A stretch of 64,000 bases of DNA from Sphagnum magellanicum (Eukaryota > Streptophyta > Sphagnopsida > Sphagnales > Sphagnaceae). Below the pieces are notes generated by a model, which was not told where the DNA came from, ran no database searches, and saw nothing but the letters and a program-made list of their open reading frames with translations. Both the position numbers and the translations under genes were made by a program. The DNA lies in assembly GCA_021904315.1 (NCBI GenBank), contig CM038910.1:3348001-3412000 (forward strand). Direction: 5' to 3'. Numbering within the stretch: the stretch's first letter is position 1; each line of letters begins with the position of its first letter. Below, one piece after another: positions 9,601 through 19,440 of the stretch.

Positions 9601-11172
9601 TTGTCCGAGCAACAACGCTTTCTTGATTTCAAGCCATTGGGGATTGCAAGTGAATGTAACAAACGCATCCGGAGAGCCGGCCCATCTACAGATTGCCATG
9701 GCATCTTGATAATTCTGAACCATGTTACGTGGACCTACTGTGAAAGAAGATGGCAAAATGATCCTCTGTCCGATGGCAGCAGCGCTAGTGTCACCTGCAG
9801 CAATGGCGTCTTAAAGGCCTTGATAAAGATCCGCACGAAGTTTTTTTTTATTTAGGCGCAGATACTTCAAGCGATTTTGTTCGATAGCCGCATAGGCATC
9901 CACAATGTATTGTTGCCGTAATCGGCCACCCCGAAGCAACGCAATGCCATCGCTGTCTCGATGTTGAAGTCGATAACCATAAAATTCCGCCATTGTCACA
10001 TTGCAATGCTTTCTTTGAAGCTTAGATTTTCTCGCATGGTCTTCATCCAAATTTGCATCAGCAACAACAGCATTGATCAGAATATTCGGATGCCATCCAT
10101 CCTCACCGTAAGGAAATAACAACGGATAATGTAGAGCCATGTATCCGACATGTAGTTCAGAAATGCGCTGAAGCGGGCCAGCTTGTTGAACAAGGACGAC
10201 GTCACGTCTGTCTACAACCTCAGAACCATCTCCTACCATTAATGCAGCGACTTCATCGGCCGTTGGCACATTGTATTGGCGGGCATCCTTTGTTCGAGAA
10301 GCAATGAGACGCAATTTCAGATCCATGGGAGCACCTTCTGTTGCCATCATATCCCTTGCCATTTTGAACACTTCGACATAGGGATTAATATTGTACATCA
10401 TGATCAACAACCGATCCAACGTCGTTGGATCAAGCGAGGGCATAACAACATGCCGGTTTTGACGTTCACGTTTCGTATCATGAATGTACAACTGTGTAAA
10501 CTGTGGCCGTTGTCCTTCGGCAGGACACAGGGATCCGATTTTGTGATAAAGTTCACCTTGAATGCGAAAGGAGTACGGTCCAGGGCCTCCTGTTACCGAG
10601 TCATCAACTTTGGCACCGAGCGAAGTGAATGCCAACACTGAATTGTACATGCGAATTTCATCTCGAAATTTGACGGCACTACTCTCTTTGCTGGTTAAAA
10701 GAACTTCCAGCTCTTGCGGTGTTGCAGGAAGATTCGGCAATAGAACTTTGCCATTTTCGCAACACAGAAAAAATTGTGGGTTGTTGTTCGTTGAGTTTGC
10801 CGATCGTTCTTTGATCCACATTTTCGCGCTGCATAATCCACATATTGTGTCCATTTCTCCATAATCCCATCGTCCCGGGGCTAACGCATCTGCGTTTGCA
10901 AAGAATTATAATGCATCATTGCGAAGAAAAGGTTGTTCACGTTGTTTAGCACGTCGTTCTCTCCGTAGGCGATTGCGACGTTCTTGTACAAATTCTGACG
11001 TGCCTTGAGCTGACGCATCTCCATCTCTAAACAATTGTAATGTGTCATTGCGAAAAGAAGGCTGTTCACGTTGCTTAGCACGCCGTTCTCTCTGTAGGCG
11101 ATTGCGACGTTCATGTGCAGATTCTAACGTGCCTTGCGCTGACGCATTTTTGTCTCCAAACAATTTGAGCAT
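6607..11172 (-). pseudogene. Helitron RepHel (HUH Rep plus PIF1-type helicase), three nonsense codons
   Basis: Rolling-circle transposase. Reading from the ATG at 11172 the frame stays constant for 1,521 codons to a stop at 6609. It is broken by TAA at codon 89 (10906-10908), TAA at codon 454 (9811-9813) and TAG at codon 1216 (7525-7527). Visible parts: a basic 43-residue tandem repeat (residues 10-95); a CGLC zinc-finger-like start (~110); the Helitron-like N region; the Rep domain with FVTFTCNPQW, the HUH motif PHAHIL (~573-575) and the two-tyrosine motif YLFKYVYKG (~708-712); and a helicase with Walker A GSGGTGKT (~1066-1073), Walker B WDEAP (~1145), [14 protein letters not shown] and YVAISR near the C-terminus. 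Length is normal for plant RepHel. All catalytic residues I can see are intact. An in-frame stop upstream of 11172 supports this start, although an upstream exon cannot be excluded. Confidence 0.9.
10888..11145 (-). repeat. 129-bp tandem duplication encoding a basic N-terminal repeat of RepHel
   Basis: Two in-frame copies of a 43-residue unit, each containing ASAQGT, the Arg-rich core ERRNRLQRERRAKQREQ and FRNDxLQ. The Arg/Lys-rich core resembles a nuclear-localisation or DNA-binding patch. In the second copy the Q codon CAA that copy one keeps (FRNDTLQLF) has become TAA, the first nonsense codon. Confidence 0.85.
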
Positions 11173-11742
11173 CTTGGGGCGGGGGGTTTCTCCTACATTC
11201 TTCGAGGAAGGTCAAGGTTACACAGAAATTAATTTGTAAATCCCCATCAAATCCAGATGATTTAAGATTAATGGAAAGTTCGCAAAGCTCACAATGATCT
11301 AGAGCTAAACTAAAAGTTTTTTTATTTTTTACTTTCATGTTTTTTTGTTTTTATTATTCTTTTGTATAATAAAAATAAAGTGTTTGTTTTTCACTTTTGT
11401 ATTTTTGATTATTTCGTCATTATTTTTATTTTTATTTTCTTAAATTCCTACTTTTTTTTGGGTTTTGTCTTTTTTGTAATTTTTTTGTAATTTAAAATTT
11501 TCCTGTATTTCTCTTTCGTTGTTTCAATTGTTTCCATTCCTTTTTTCTATTTTTTATGTTTTTACTTTTGTTTTGTTTATGTTTGTTTCAGGTTTTAATT
11601 AGTAGGAAACAGAATTGCTTTGATGACAGTATAGTCTGATGGGCATTCAATTGAACAAAGAAAATCCAATCTCTGAGTGCGTGGAAAGAAATGGTATGAA
11701 ACAAAATTACAGTGCATAATGTATATAGTCTTTGCGACATAC
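11173..11742 (-). other. T/A-rich Helitron interior upstream of RepHel
   Basis: Poly-T-rich on the plus strand (11310-11590) with no coherent reading frame. It lies between RepHel and the captured gene fragments, where a RepHel promoter or leader would be expected, but I see no convincing promoter motif. Confidence 0.5.
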
Positions 11743-11813
11743 CGAGTGCGGACCCCCGAACGACTTTGAAGGCTCTTAATTCTCTCACCTCCCCTACCAA
11801 AGATCAACCCAAC
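11743..11813 (-). pseudogene. Captured exon of a KH-domain RNA-binding protein
   Basis: A 71-nt minus-strand segment bounded by an acceptor-like 'ttttcccag' (ends 11814) and a donor-like GTATGT (11742-11737). It reads VGLIFGRGGERIKSLQ followed by SRSGVRTR. This is the GxxG loop region of a KH domain, as in FUBP/KHSRP-type and related plant proteins, where VGLIIGRGGETIKNLQ-like sequence is typical. KH domains bind single-stranded RNA or DNA. Only one exon is recognisable, and it lies in the same orientation as RepHel inside the Helitron, as expected of Helitron gene capture. The retained intron borders point to capture from genomic DNA, not mRNA. The parent gene cannot be named from one exon. 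Confidence 0.7.
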
Positions 11814-12074
11814 CTGGGAAAACCAAATGAAATGCTCAGTTTCAGATCTGTGGAGTCCACAACTTCAACATTCACTGATCGGTATATGAATCGGAAAGTT
11901 GCGGCAGCCTCGCTATATTCTTGCCGAAAACCGGGTACCATTACGTCAATCACAACCCGTATGGTTCGGTCCACGTATGCACTCCACCGGGCAGGCAACC
12001 TGGCTCCCTCCCTCCTTCCCTCGCTCCCATGTGTGAGTCTCGTTCTCTTTCTCTCCCCAGCGGTTCTTTATATT
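11814..12074 (-). other. Unassigned, GC-richer captured segment
   Basis: More GC-rich than its surroundings, and open on both strands (11804-11998 minus; part of 11712-12209 plus). It includes 'ctccctccctccttccctcgc', which looks like a promoter or 5' leader. It lies just upstream of the KH exon on the minus strand, so it may contain an intron and an earlier exon of the same gene, but I do not recognise any protein in it. Confidence 0.4.
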
Positions 12075-12560
12075 TTTCCAATTGCTGCTAAAAGAAAAAA
12101 GAGAGAAAAAAAAAAGGCCCAGGAAAAAAGTGAGAGCAAGGAAAAAAAAAAACATGATAAGAAAAAGGCTCAAGGGAAAAAAAAAAAAAAAAAACTACTG
12201 ACCAAGTAAAAAAAGAAAGGAAAAAAAAGGCCCATGAAAAAAGTGAAAGCAAGGGGAAAAAAAAGCATGATAAGAAAAAGGCTCAAGGGAAAAAAAAAAA
12301 AAAAAACTACTGACGAAGTAAACTGACCCCTGGGATTTGTGGCTTACCTCCTTTCCTTCACTGTCGGTAACTTTAGGGCCAACTTTAGCATAATCCGGGC
12401 CTCCAAGCTCCAAGATCCTCACTTCCTAGTGCCCATTCTCAGGAATCAGGTTGTTGATCTCAAAAAAAGGCCCATGAAAAAAGTGAGAGCAAGGAAAAAA
12501 AAAAGCATGATAAGAAAAAGGTTCAAGGGAAAAAAAAAAAAAAACTACTGACGAAGTAAA
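12075..12560. repeat. A-rich tandem repeats with embedded ~238-bp duplication
   Basis: Three copies of a block consisting of 'aaggcccatgaaaaaagtga' (or a variant), an A run, 'catgataagaaaaagg', a second long A run, and 'aaactactgac(g/c)aagtaaa'. The last two copies, with the ISY1 fragment after each, form a tandem duplication with a period of 238-240 bp (about 12225-12463 and 12464-12700). On the minus strand the blocks are long pyrimidine tracts directly following the ISY1 splice donor, so they may be expanded intron sequence. Confidence 0.75.
12348..12463 (-). pseudogene. ISY1: Captured ISY1 exon fragment, second copy
   Basis: Duplicate of the downstream ISY1 exon. The minus strand reads RILELGGPDYAKVGPKVTDS then EGKEV, followed by the donor GTAAGC at 12347. 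It differs from the first copy by a few bases. It arose with the A-rich block as a tandem duplication inside the Helitron. It lacks the N-terminal exon and cannot make a protein. Confidence 0.8.
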
Positions 12561-12585
12561 CTGACCCCTGGGATTTGTGGCTTAC

Positions 12586-12798
12586 CTCCTGTCCTTCACT
12601 GTCGGTAACTTTAGGGCCAACTTTGGCATAATCCGGGCCTCCAAGCTCCAAGATCCTCACTTCCCAGTGCCCCTTCTCACGAATCAGCCTGTCGATCTCC
12701 CAGGCCCGGATTGTGAATATCCATGACTTTATGTCCTATTTCTCGGCTTGCAGAAACCTACTCAACATGGACTGCGCTTTCTCCTCATTTCGGGCCAT
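12586..12798 (-). pseudogene. ISY1: Captured ISY1 (pre-mRNA-splicing factor) fragment with start codon
   Basis: ISY1 is a small spliceosome (NineTeen-complex-associated) protein. The minus strand begins with ATG at 12798 and reads MARNEEKAQSML then SRFLQAEK and a stop (12736-12738). This matches the conserved ISY1 N-terminus. About 20 bases on, from 12712, it resumes with EIDRLIREKGHWEVRILELG and GPDYAKVGPKVTDSEG, up to an exon end followed by donor GTAAGC (12585-12581). The normal ISY1 stretch between these parts, which holds the ADKWR region, is missing. A (GA)n-rich leader precedes the ATG (12833-12851), as in a real plant 5' UTR. So the Helitron took up the leader, exon 1 and a later exon with its splice donor. 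It is non-functional here, and lies in the same orientation as RepHel. Confidence 0.85.
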
Positions 12799-12934
12799 GT
12801 CTTCACAAAAATCTGTCTTTGCCTCTGTGTCTCTATCTCTCTCTCTCTCTCTTCCCATCGAGGTTCAGTACATGACCCTGCAAAAATATTTCCACCGTCC
12901 GTCCGGACTCAGCAGGTGCTAAGTGTAAAAACCC

Positions 12935-13028
12935 CGGCTGGAGGAGGAGGAGGAGGAGCAGAAGCCACTTCTGGTGGCAGCACATGGAAGATCACCGACG
13001 CCAGAACCAATGAGTCCGGCTGGACGGG
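12935..13028 (-). repeat. Helitron-family 5' subterminal block
   Basis: The segment with 'gaggaggagcagaagccact', 'tctggtggcagcacatggaa' and 'gaaccaatgagtccggctgg' is shared with 6205-6350 in unit A. It is therefore part of the family's 5' region, and not a host gene. Confidence 0.75.
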
Positions 13029-13360
13029 TGTGTTATTTCAACAATGTTTGGTTGATGTTTTTGGTTTTTTAAAAAAACTTTTGTTTTCAAACAATTGTCG
13101 ATCCCCACTCCGTCGGTCCTTCACATTTCTCACTTCGGTTCTTTAACCCGTCGATCCCCCCCCACCGCCTCGGTCCTTCGCATTTCTCACTCCGGTTCTT
13201 TACCCCGTCGACCCCCCCCCGCCCGATCCTTCGCATTTCCCACTCCGATTCTTTAACCCGTCGATCCCGTCAAATAGTAGTAGCAGTGGTTGACGATACA
13301 TATTACAAAATTACAACTACAAACTACATTTCCAAAACCTCTCTATATACCACATTGCTA
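13029..13360 (-). mobile_element. Remnants of two other Helitron copies
   Basis: 13029-13270 matches the 3' part of array units B-D (from 'gtgtgttatttcaacaatg' through three ~50-bp minisatellite units) but lacks the terminal hairpin and CTAG. 13277-13360 matches 6479-6640, the 3' end of the autonomous element ('ttgacgatacatattacaaa', 'aactacatttccaaaacctc'). The autonomous element thus carries pieces of its own family near its 5' end. Confidence 0.7.
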
Positions 13361-13830
13361 GGTTCTTTTTGGGGGAATTTATTTTCATTGTTTCAACCTG
13401 AAATCTATTTTTTCTACACATTCTAACATTTTTTGTGAAAAGGAATGGCCCTAATCGCCAAATTTTGGCATTCCATATATTGGAACTATGGGAACAATGT
13501 AAGGTAGTCTACATATAACAAAGGATATGGCACTCCCGCCCCAAAATAGAAGCACAGAGGTGCTTCCCTTTGGCCCCCTTTATAGTTTATATATATAAGT
13601 TTTTTTGGGGGCACATCAAAGAGCCCGGTGAACCGGCACCCACACTGGTAAAAACCCTGACATTTTTTAGGATGCTTCTAACCCTGGTAAATATGGCATC
13701 CCTAATACTAAATAAGTACCCCCAGTTTATATGGTGACGAACAGTTTTGGAAATAGAAATTTCATGCAGCCAATGGGAAGGCTCAGCATGCATGTTCTGT
13801 TTGGATGGACAGAGGACGGATGGACAGAGG
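13361..13830. other. Helitron 5' region, no gene
   Basis: No coding sequence recognised. The minus ORF 13587-13892 covers the Helitron 5' end and has no recognisable domain. Confidence 0.5.
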
Positions 13831-13929
13831 ACGAATGACGGGACGGGTTCAGGGGAAGCCGACCAAATGCACGGATTTAAGGGAAGCTTCATTTGGTCGG
13901 GACCATCATTCGTTTACTATATAGGATAG

Positions 13930-14130
13930 GATAATGTGGCTTCTTTGTTACTTGTAGACTTATTTGTTTATTTTAACATGGGGCTTCTTTGTTACTTGTA
14001 GACTTATTTGTTTATTTTAACATGGGGCTTCTTTGTGACTTGTACACTTATTTGTTTATTTTAACATGGGGCTTCTTTGTTACTTGTACACTTATTTGTT
14101 TATTTTAACATGTGGCTTCTTTGTCAAATG
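13930..14130. repeat. 44-bp minisatellite, block 3 (five copies)
   Basis: Five close tandem copies of 'ggcttctttgttacttgtag' with 'acttatttgtttattttaac', directly abutting the Helitron 5' end at 13926. Copies here are more uniform than in blocks 1 and 2. Confidence 0.9.
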
Positions 14131-16389
14131 TAGACACAAGCTTTTAACAAACACCAATCTTTCCAAAACAAAAGTCAAAGGTGGCTTTTGGAAAAACAAG
14201 TGAACTGCAGCTGGCACCCACAATTTATTTATTTCTAAGTGCAAAAATTAGAATATGTGAAGAGGGCCTCTCATTATCCATAGTACATACAATAATATCT
14301 GTTGACCTTATTTCTTAGGTACTTAATACACTAGGAGTCACGGCCAATGTTCAACCCAAATCCAGCATTTCTATTGGTGCAAAAGTTGAAATCAGCCCCC
14401 AAGAGCTTTACAGTAGGAGTCAAGGCTGAAATAGAAAAAAACTTTTCAATCCACCACAAGTACTACTAAATGCTGAACTTTATGGCCTTTTATTGGCTCC
14501 AAGGCTGAAAAAAGGATACAATCAAATTTGGAAGGCCAATTTGCAACCCCAAGATGCTCAAAGTTGGCCCCAAGATTTTTTGGCCCTTACTCCTAGTGTA
14601 AAGTGGGCCTTAGGATGGAGAGCTATAATTATTTTTTAAGACTTCTATTGGTTGTACTATGTAAGCTAACTATCATCTATTAGTTTATTTCAACCAGTAA
14701 TGAATGTGTTTATCCGAACTATCATTGTTGATCCAAACACAGCAAATTTTGGATAATTATGCTCAAATCCATAATTTGAGGCTCTGAACTATCCACAGAT
14801 TTGAGCCTAATTCTTTCAATTTTTAAACATTTTCATTCTAGATCTAGTACATTTTCTCAAATTCAAGAACCTCCAGGCCTGGTTCAAAAAGGTCCAGTTC
14901 CACATATGTGCTACACACTCCCCTCTGCTAAAGAGTATGAGTACAAAATTTTTACAATCAATTGAAACATGAGTTTTATGTAGTACAAAGTTTGACAACT
15001 AATATAAAAATAAAACTTAAATATAAAGTTTTACTTAGGAAGATTTCAAAAAAGAAATCCATTTTCTCAACTAAAGATCTTGACCCTGGTTTTCATTTTA
15101 CTGGTTTCAATTCTGGATCTACCAAGGAAAAAAAAAACCCCCCCTAATTCCACAGTCTAGTTATTGTGTGGATTCCAAAAGGGTGTGAACTCGGATCCCA
15201 ATCACAAAAACCTGAACATGAACATGGAGACCAGCAAGGCAAATGCTACATATTCTGTCGGTCACACGATCAGCATGGTGGCAGATTCTGCAGCAATAAA
15301 AGGCTGAGAAAGGGCTGAAAAACTGCTGAACCACAAGCACTGGCTTTAACAAATCAGATGTGGATGAATTACAATTGAAGAAGAAGGAAAACCCAATTGA
15401 AGATGACTTAGTTCTGGATCTGGCTCATCCACAACTGACTTGCCCAATTGGGCAGTAGATATAATCATACAATGCAGATTAAAATAGATCACGTGTAGAT
15501 TCCTTCTAGCTCCCACATGTTATGAAGCAACAGGTTCACTGGATTATGGGGCCAGAGTGACCCAGCACCAACCTTTGCACCATGCAGGAAGGATGGTCAT
15601 GAGTGGTCATTTCATTGTATGCCTCTCCCATAGGTAGCCCACAGGTGGTTGGTTCTACTTGCTGGGTGGGTGGGTATTTGATTTTCATGTATCAACAGGG
15701 TCCAGGCATTAGGGGATTTTTTTTTGAAAGGACCGCCTGGATCTGGGTATTTGCATTTTTATTTTTAAAGAATCAACCGAGTTGTGGTTCCAAAGCATTG
15801 TGATGGCCGATATGATCAGGGGCACAGGTTTGAAAATCTGATTTGCCCGGGTATATGACATGGTTCTTTGGCAAAAACTCAGATGGGTATACTCAGGTTA
15901 TAAACCCAGGTCTTTGACAAATAGAGAACCCGTGTATTTGCATTTTTATTCAAGTGTCTTTTGACAAATAGAGAACTCAGGTATTTGCATTTTTATTCAA
16001 AGAATACATTGTCAAAAAAATAACAAACAACCTTCAAAGGGTTGTGATGAGTTCTACAATGAATATTGCCTACAACTAAACACTAAACTCTCCTAGAAAT
16101 GTCACTAATGGTGAATCAGAATGAAAATTTTCTGCCATATATAAAAGGTTTAGGATCTTAAGAAATTCCTCCTTTATTCCAACTTCAATCTAGCCTAGCC
16201 CTCAAGTCACATGTCACATCGTTGAGAACTAAAAATTACCATCAGACTTGACACTTTGACTTACAAAACACATAGTAGTAAAGGACAAAGAATATGTAAG
16301 ACACAAAACAAATGAATTACACATCAAATTCATTAGACATTAAAAAAAAAAAAAAAACAAAAACAATAGACTTTCAAGAGATATAGAAG
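14131..16389. other. Non-coding stretch
   Basis: No conserved reading frame. Two diverged 47-bp copies of 'tttgacaaatagagaac' plus 'gtatttgcatttttattcaa' lie at 15911-16000, with a third partial copy near 15740. I see no other structure. Confidence 0.5.
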
Positions 16390-16700
16390 TAACAAACAAT
16401 AAACACATACATTCGAACAATAGACCCTAAATAGATTAGACATAGACATGGTCATAAACATTGAATCAACATTAGACATATACACGGACACAAATATCAA
16501 ATAAACATTAGATAGATACATAGAACAAGTGTTAGACATAGACACAAATGTTGAATAAACATCTGACACTAACACTAACATTGAAGCATTTGACATATAT
16601 ATGAAATAAACATTAGGCATAGACACTAACACAAAATAAAAACCTAACATTGACATTGAAGCATCAAACATAAGTATTAAACATGGACACAAATAGACAC
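16390..16700. repeat. Degenerate AGACATAGACAC/AATAAACATT minisatellite
   Basis: Irregular repeats of about 20-45 bp built from 'acattagacatagaca', 'cacaaa' and 'ttgaataaacat'. The minus-strand 146-residue ORF across it (16333-16773) is only the translated repeat, with recurring MSN, CSM and FVSM words, and is not a gene. Confidence 0.7.
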
Positions 16701-17116
16701 AAAGAAGCATTGGACAATGGACATAATTACAAGTCACAAAGAAATTATTAGCCCCTTCATATTGCAAAATCATGGATGCATTTGTTTAAAATCCTAAATC
16801 CCAAAACAGATGGTTCAATTCATCATTTTCAACCAGTTGTCAATAGAGCATGTCTAGGCCCATTAGTCACCAATGACCTACACAAAGGAGGGAAAAAAAA
16901 ATTTAACTTCATTTAAGTTTAAAAAATCATCGTGATCAATTGCATTAGCATGGAATTTAGCTTCCAACTCTATTGTCAACTCTAATTCCAATTCACAAGC
17001 AAATGCAAGGTCAATGGGTTTCACACAACCAATCCATAGTTGGATGACCAATTTTTGTTGACAAAAATCAACTTGTCCAATTTTTCTATTTGTAAATGAC
17101 ATCTTCGAAGCGTTGT

Positions 17117-17200
17117 CAAAATTCCAGCAATGGAAAATATACATTTTGAATGCTTTTGAACCTCAATTCAAAATGTATATTTTCCATTGCTGGAATTTTG
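17117..17200. repeat. Perfect inverted repeat, 34-bp arms, 16-nt loop
   Basis: Arm 17117-17150 ('caaaattccagcaatgg...') is the exact reverse complement of arm 17167-17200, around the loop 'tgcttttgaacctcaa'. A perfect stem of this length in decayed sequence implies recent origin. It could be a foldback insertion, a template-switch duplication, or a precursor of small RNA. It lies just beyond the downstream end of the minus-strand hAT remnant. Confidence 0.9.
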
Positions 17201-17229
17201 AATCTTAGACCAATCATTAAAACCAACAT

Positions 17230-18650
17230 ACCAAGAATGTAAAAAAGAAATAAAAGGCAAAAGAACCTCAAAGAATTTGGCATTTCATTCGAATCATGAG
17301 TTCCTTCACCTCATAATAAAAAACACATTCTCTTCAATATTGCTATCAAGAATAGTTTGAAAGGCTAGCTTTTCATGGATGTTTCGACAAGTGGATATGA
17401 TAAATTCCAAGGCTTTAGCAAACAAGTAATGTTCATGACTTTAGTTCAAAACACAACTAGAAACAATAGGGGATAGAACTTCCACAACTACCTCACAAAC
17501 AACCCATGTCTTTCAAGAAGGGACATGACTTTGTAATACCATTGATTGGCTGTTATAACATAATGTAATTGCGTTCCAAAAAGTCAAAGCATCTTGAAAT
17601 ATCTATACAAGACTTGCAAACTTGTAATGAACAACAAATAAAATCAAAATACCCTTCAACCACACAAAGAACATTTCTATGAACCAAACAAAACAACAAA
17701 TACAAATAAACCCTTATCGTGTCTTTATAGGTGTTTTTAGTTTTTTGGCCTTTAATCCAAAATCAATGCAAGCCCTATCCCATGTTTACCTACCCTTGCT
17801 TGAATTTTTGGGCCACGTAATACATTTTTGAATGACACCTTGAGTAGCTTTTATAGATGCATAGTTCAAACAAGTACACACCTTGTCATATGTAATAATA
17901 TATTGGCACACCTTTGAAAGTGCATGGACAAAACAAGAGCCATCAAATGGCTCCAACAACCCTAAGTTATTACAAGATACAACAAAATTTAAAGCATTTG
18001 CACAAGTATGCAAGTTAGAGCCTTCATCTTTTATGTAGGCAATTATTTTTTTGGTAAAAATAAACATGTCCAACAACTCCTGCAATTTAGGAGCCATAGT
18101 TATGCCACATGTGTCAATCATTTCAAAGAGGCCAATAATGACATGTTTTGCTTCCCAATTGTTGGAAATAAAGCTCACAACCACAGCAAAGATGTCATGC
18201 ATTCCTTTCAACATCCATGGATCAAATGTACAAGTGGCAGACAGATAATTAGCCAATGTTGGTTGCACATACATGGTCATGTTTTTTTCTACCAAGCTAA
18301 GTAAAACAAATTCAGCAAAAACCTTCCTTAATGGGAAGACAACTCATGGACACAACCTATATGATAACCTTTAAAGCCATATGGATTCAACAACCCTCAA
18401 AGGTAGGAGCCCTTTAACCATCATCGACATAAAATCATCCAAGAAACCCACCTGTGTTACGTCATCCTTTCTGATTTTACTTGAAATTAAAAAAATCTCA
18501 AATATTACAAATGGATATAAACATGAGCCTTTTTTTTACTAGCCTCCTAATCAAGTGTTGAAGCTTTCGTTGGGGCAATTTTGGGATCTTTTGCTAACTT
18601 CACTAAAGCAAAATGGTGAACATCAAAATGTTTTTAATAGATATAATGTC
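17230..18650 (-). pseudogene. hAT-type transposase remnant A
   Basis: Cut-and-paste transposase remnant. The best-preserved part (18295-17786) includes FDPWMLKGMHDIFAVVVSF (catalytic-core start, usually FDLWMS), KHVIIGLFEMIDT, KKIIAYIKDEGSNL, GSCFVHALSKVCQY (His-containing core block) and ITWPKNSSKGR. After a stop it continues in frame as WDRACIDFGLKAKKLKTPIK. Equivalent blocks occur in copy B at 24.3-26.3 kb (for example LFEAIDTFG and YVKDKGGNL), so both belong to one family. It contains many stops, and both the N-terminal zinc finger and the C-terminal dimerisation domain are missing or unrecognisable. No terminal inverted repeats were found. Confidence 0.75.
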
Positions 18651-19440
18651 ATTAGATTCATGGTATGCAATCAAACCTTATCTAAACCTAGTGTGCATAG
18701 CTAGGATTTCAAGACCAACATAATCATTATGACATATGATACATCTCGTGATTTGTTATGTTCCTAATCCATAGGCAAATATACTCAAAGTAATGTTTAT
18801 ACAACAACAAGGGTAGGGGAAGTGCTTTCAACTTCCCCACTATCAACAACTTTGTTATGTTTGTTGTTTGTTGTCTTTTCATTTACTAGAGTTGTCTACT
18901 ATTACAACTTTTGCCAAACATCACCAAACATCTAATGCAATGAAGCTATTTAATTTTTTCATTTCTTCTTTTAAGTTCTATCCGAAATCAAGAATGTTGG
19001 GGAGATCTTGAAGACGCAAAAAACAGTTGAACAAGTTTATTTGTTTATTCCTTTCATGGAACTCTAAACCCTAAACCTTAATCTTGTTTTTTTCAAGATT
19101 AAAAGTCATGTCTCCTATCATCTTCTCACAAGTTTTCTAGTTATTGATTTAGGCTTTAAGTAAATCTATGACTAGTTCATAGTTTCTGTATTTTTTTATG
19201 TCAACTTCTTATTAAGTTGTTTAGTTGTGCTAGATTATTTTGCATCTCCTATCATGATCACCATGAGTGTTCATAATATCAATTCTAATGAAGATGTCCC
19301 TCCAAATTGTACAAGTTATGGCAACAACAATATTGGCAATGTGTAAGTTCCTTGCCATGACCATCTACAAATTCCAAGAGTTGTTGATTTTGAAGTGCTT
19401 GATGATGCATACATCATCGAAATGCACTTAGAGAATTTGC
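18651..19440. other. Non-coding stretch
   Basis: AT-rich, no reading frame of note, and no repeats apart from short A/T runs. Confidence 0.5.

Larger units (their letters stand above)
6445..13926 (-). mobile_element. Autonomous-type Helitron with captured host gene pieces
   Basis: A 7,482-bp element. The minus-strand 5' end reads TCCTATATAGTAAACG at 13926, preceded by A. The 3' end is a hairpin, a short spacer and CTAG at 6445, followed by T. Helitrons characteristically insert between A and T without target duplication, have 5' TC and 3' CTRR ends, and carry a subterminal 3' hairpin; all are seen here. Going 5' to 3' it holds a divergent lead with remnants of other Helitron copies, fragments of ISY1 and of a KH-domain gene, A-rich repeats, a T-rich stretch, and the RepHel frame. 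It is no longer autonomous if the three nonsense codons are real. Confidence 0.85.

Noticed and set aside
6607-10854. RepHel as three separate genes
   Set aside because: All three pieces share one frame and form one collinear Rep-helicase protein, so they are one broken gene.
7525-10908. In-frame stops in RepHel restored by U-to-C RNA editing, as in fern or hornwort organelles
   Set aside because: Helitrons are nuclear, where such editing is not established, and UAG edited to CAG would not restore the expected Trp. Simple mutation is sufficient.
16333-16773. 146-residue minus-strand ORF resembling a membrane protein
   Set aside because: The hydrophobic, Met/Ser-rich sequence comes from the AGACATAGACAC repeat, with no start context or homology.
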